This document shows, piece by piece, positions 61,985 through 64,000 of a stretch of DNA of 64,000 nt. Under the pieces are notes generated by a model. It was not told the origin of the DNA. It saw only the letters and a list, made by a program, of their open reading frames with translations, and made no database searches. Both the position numbers and the translations under genes were made by a program. Source of the DNA: Hymenobacter metallilatus (GTDB lineage Bacteria > Bacteroidota > Bacteroidia > Cytophagales > Hymenobacteraceae); assembly GCF_003944705.1 (NCBI RefSeq), contig NZ_RWIS01000017.1, forward strand, positions 58,816-122,815, in the 5' to 3' direction. Every line of letters begins with the position of its first letter. The stretch's first letter is position 1.

Positions 61985-62094
61985 TAGCGCGCAGCTCCGC
62001 TTCGCGCACGAGCCGCAGGCGAGTTCCTACGCGGATGGCGTAGCACCGGGATACTCGCCGGCGGCTCGTGCGCGAAGCGGAGCTGCGTGCTACA
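61983..62094. repeat. Long hairpin between rpsA and tRNA-Cys
   Basis: Arms 61983-62024 and 62053-62094 pair at 40 of 42 positions (GTAGC.CGCAGCTCCGC and GCGCACGAGCCGC visible). The loop is 28 nt. It begins within the T run of the rpsA terminator. Confidence 0.9.
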
Positions 62095-62168
62095 GGCAAC
62101 GGCAATGATTTTTTTTCGCACACTCCCAGCGTCTTACCGTTGGGGGGGCACGAAAACCGCTTGCCGGC

Positions 62169-62199
62169 TTTGCCACAACGGGATTAAGCCGTATGTTTG
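62169..62199 (+). promoter_or_regulatory. Promoter of tRNA-Cys
   Basis: TTTG at 62169-62172, exactly 19 nt, then TATGTTTG at 62192-62199. This is the full Bacteroidota TTTG-N19-TAnnTTTG consensus. Transcription would start a few bases before the tRNA at 62216. Confidence 0.85.
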
Positions 62200-62215
62200 C
62201 ATCCTCAAAGCCCCT

Positions 62216-62286
62216 GGTGACGTGACCGAGTGGCTAGGTAGAGGTCTGCAAAACCTCCTACAGCGGTTCGAATCCGCTCGTCACCT
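62216..62286 (+). tRNA. tRNA-Cys (GCA)
   Basis: A 71-nt cloverleaf. Acceptor GGTGACG pairs with CGTCACC (7 bp), anticodon stem GAGGT / ACCTC encloses loop CTGCAAA with anticodon GCA at 62248-62250, and the T arm AGCGG-TTCGAAT-CCGCT is perfect. Discriminator U73 is the known cysteine identity base. The 3' CCA is not encoded. It is a single gene, flanked by a consensus promoter and a terminator. Confidence 0.97.
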
Positions 62287-62303
62287 CTTGTTGATGATTG
62301 CTT

Positions 62304-62340
62304 CCCGCTGTAAACTAGCCCTTTACAGCGGGATTTTTTT
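62304..62340 (+). terminator. Terminator after tRNA-Cys
   Basis: Stem CCCGCTGTAAA / TTTACAGCGGG, 7-nt loop, then A and seven T. Downstream, 62341-62535 is AT-rich and holds only a 40-codon open frame from 62349 that I cannot support as a gene. Confidence 0.93.
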
Positions 62341-62535
62341 ATTCAAATATGACGTGGGTTCAACAACCACTCTACATGAATGAAAAAATGCGCTACGTTA
62401 ATCCCAGGGCGGAGAATTTTGTACAGAATGAGTTGTGCTCTATAATTTGGGTTCACACCAAGATTTGCTAGAGTTGCCGCGGGAGGGATATGATACTCTT
62501 ATGTACGCCAGTCTGCATACAGTGTTGAAATATTT

Positions 62536-62567
62536 AAAAAAGCCTCGCTGGGTAGGGCGAGGCTTTT
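62536..62567 (-). terminator. Terminator of the acyltransferase gene
   Basis: AAAAGCCTCGC / GCGAGGCTTTT with a loop of 8 nt, downstream of the minus-strand acyltransferase. A-rich on the + strand, giving a T run in the transcript. Confidence 0.75.
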
Positions 62568-62588
62568 GTATTTCCTATCAGGGAAAGG

Positions 62589-63731
62589 CTAGTTGCCTTT
62601 AGCAAGCCGGAGATGTATAGGCTTTTCAACAAACTTATACAGGCCAATAGCTAACAGATTAAGTAAGATAAATTTCAATATCAGGTTGTGCGTTAGATAA
62701 ATATCAAGCGCAGTGCTAAAAATTCCAACGTGGATCAGATAAAAAGCAAAAGAACTCTTACCAAGTATATCGGCTGATTTGGACTCCAACGCTACTCGCA
62801 GCCAACTTCGCTCTCTTAATAAGCCATAATATAGTGAACAGATACTAAGTAGCAGTAGTAGTGTGCATGAAACAACGATTAACAAGTCAACGGCGCTAAG
62901 CTGGTGCTCATAGTCAATAGTGAATAGGGTAGAGATATAGAGAAAAGCCGCAATTCCACTTACGCCTAACCAAGTGCAATACGATGCAGCGGATGGCTGG
63001 AGATTTTTTTGACAAACCACTAGTAAAGCCAGCGCCATTCCGCCCAAAAACTCCGTGCACCGGCCGAAGAAGGTAAAATTGAAATTAAAGCGGATAGACC
63101 CAAAAAAACCAAGAGGAGCCCATGGACTAAAAATCAAAACCATTAATACTCCGAACCCCAGCAGAAGCGGCAAGTAAGCCAACAATCGTTTTGGCCGCTT
63201 TGCCACGCCGTAGATTAGGAAGGGAGCAAGAATATAGAAGGTTTCTTCTACAGTCAGTGACCAGCCTTGGCTTACCCCAGTAAACTTAAGATCATCGAAA
63301 AAGCCGCGCAAAAAGGTTAAGTTGGTTACAACTACAATCAGTTTATCAATCTTGCTGTAATTGTGCCACCAGCCTACAGGGTCAAAGCGGCTATCAAGAC
63401 TAAAGGCAAAAAATGTAAGTAACGTCAACAGCAAATACATCGGATAGATCCGGGCAACTCGGTTGCGCATGTATGTACCCCACCACGACCAAGTAAACGC
63501 AACTCTATTGTGATATCGAAGTGTTATCAGAAAGCCACTTAAAACAAAAAATAAACTTACGCCGATATGAAACCCCGATACAAAGTCATGTGCAAGTTGA
63601 GCCCGGCCTCCTGCATGGAATGGGTTGAAATGATAGAAGAATACTAGATAGGCAGCAATTGCTCTAAATCCGGTTAGCGCAGCAAAATAAGGTTTTTGAG
63701 GTGAATAGTTCGTCTCAACAGTTGGTTGCAT
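62589..63731 (-). CDS. OafA/YrhL-type membrane acyltransferase
   Basis: A 380-residue multi-pass protein of the acyltransferase 3 family, which acetylates surface polysaccharides and other glycans. FRAIAAYLVFFYHFNPFHAG contains the conserved His, and about ten transmembrane segments are visible. Clearly AT-richer than core genes such as rpsA and tsaD, so it may have been acquired. It is followed by a terminator and lies about 150 bp from an insertion sequence. No polysaccharide cluster is visible. Confidence 0.9.
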   Translation of the reverse strand: MQPTVETNYSPQKPYFAALTGFRAIAAYLVFFYHFNPFHAGGRAQLAHDFVSGFHIGVSLFFVLSGFLITLRYHNRVAFTWSWWGTYMRNRVARIYPMYLLLTLLTFFAFSLDSRFDPVGWWHNYSKIDKLIVVVTNLTFLRGFFDDLKFTGVSQGWSLTVEETFYILAPFLIYGVAKRPKRLLAYLPLLLGFGVLMVLIFSPWAPLGFFGSIRFNFNFTFFGRCTEFLGGMALALLVVCQKNLQPSAASYCTWLGVSGIAAFLYISTLFTIDYEHQLSAVDLLIVVSCTLLLLLSICSLYYGLLRERSWLRVALESKSADILGKSSFAFYLIHVGIFSTALDIYLTHNLILKFILLNLLAIGLYKFVEKPIHLRLAKGN

Positions 63732-63840
63732 AGGCGAGGAATAATGTACTCAAAGGTATTATACTATTTCGAGAGACAAGTTGTACTGCCTACTGAAATA
63801 TATAGAAGCTGTTTAGAAAGTCTGGCAGGATAAGTCAGAA

Positions 63841-63875
63841 CGTCGTACTGAGTTTGTCAAAGCATCTCTACCGCT
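63841..63875 (+). repeat. Half copy of the TCATGCTGAGC hairpin, interrupted by an IS
   Basis: This 35-nt stretch matches the left arm at 52433-52467 at about 30 of 35 positions (ending AAGCATCTCTACCGCT). The complementary arm is not seen before the window ends; the insertion sequence begins right after it, so the hairpin may have been split. Confidence 0.75.
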
Positions 63876-63877
63876 TA

Positions 63878-64000
63878 GAGCGTGTTTGGGAATTAGGTAG
63901 GGGCTAAAAAGAAACGAGTCAGTAAGTTGCGCGGGGAGTTCCTAGGCTTCCACGGGCATTATGGTTGATGGCTACCAACCCCTTACTGACTCGCAGTGGC
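63878..64000 (+). mobile_element. Left end of an IS5-type insertion sequence
   Basis: The element appears to start at GAGCGTGTTTGGGAAT, a sequence of the IS5-type terminal repeat kind, preceded by TTA that may be the target duplication. Transposase codons begin at 63961. A 12-bp inverted pair CGAGTCAGTAAG (63915-63926) / CTTACTGACTCG (63982-63993) covers the start codon. The rest lies outside the window. Confidence 0.65.
63961..64000 (+). CDS. IS5-family transposase, N-terminus only
   Basis: Thirteen codons, MVDGYQPLTDSQW, match the typical N-terminus of IS5-family transposases (YxPLTDSQW). The frame continues out of the window. Given the tiny visible part, the family call relies on this motif and the terminal-repeat-like sequence upstream. 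Confidence 0.65.
   Translation, partial: MVDGYQPLTDSQW

Noticed and set aside
62216..62286. tRNA-Cys as an integration (attachment) site
   Set aside because: The 3' part of the tRNA is not repeated in the downstream 1.7 kb and no integrase is visible.
62349..62470. A 40-codon open frame downstream of the tRNA terminator
   Set aside because: No recognisable protein, no promoter or ribosome binding site, and it begins right after a terminator.

Overview
The window looks like a chromosomal piece of a Hymenobacter-like bacterium (Bacteroidota, Cytophagales). Supporting signs are an alternative complex III (Act) plus caa3-type oxidase cluster, three proteins with type IX secretion (T9SS) C-terminal sorting domains, Bacteroidota promoter words (TTTG - 19 nt - TAnnTTTG, exact at the tRNA-Cys gene), weak Shine-Dalgarno sequences with several TTG starts, high-GC core genes, and families such as DUF3341, DUF3098 and DUF4394. 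The genus is inferred, not proven.

Layout. 1-13.7 kb is a respiratory block on the + strand: the end of actB, then actC-D-E-F (quinol to cytochrome c electron transfer), coxB-coxA, heme A synthesis (ctaA, ctaB), two subunit III proteins, a subunit IV protein, a SCO copper chaperone, a DUF420/CtaM-like protein, a tiny Cys-containing membrane protein and a DUF983 zinc-ribbon membrane protein. 13.8-21.5 kb holds a giant NtrY-like sensor kinase and a large outer-membrane-type protein. 21.6-32.5 kb holds a secreted GH20 hexosaminidase and a conserved but poorly understood membrane cluster (SpoIIM-like, polytopic protein, DUF4129, DUF4350, MoxR ATPase, DUF58) next to two RDD proteins. 32.7-41.7 kb carries three T9SS cargo proteins, a GNAT-nitrilase fusion and succinyl-CoA:3-ketoacid CoA-transferase (scoA/scoB). 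41.8-55 kb is housekeeping: ribF, truB, uppP, DUF3098, ftsX, a TamB-like giant, tsaD, smpB, a C40 peptidase and an HNH protein. 55-64 kb has an alpha/beta hydrolase, a DUF3298-type lipoprotein, a fatty acid desaturase, an AT-rich orphan pair, rpsA, tRNA-Cys, an AT-rich acyltransferase and the left end of an IS5-type insertion sequence.

The most striking feature is not a protein. About one in three intergenic gaps is filled by a long, near-perfect hairpin with 23-57 nt arms. The arms often begin in one gene's stop codon and end just before the next start codon. Most have a different sequence, but they share an architecture (arms built from degenerate short words) and fall into at least five recurrent word families. 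One, between ftsX and the DUF3098 gene, has a perfect 57-bp stem. No matching mobilising enzyme is visible in the window. This is the best candidate here for an undescribed repeat system.
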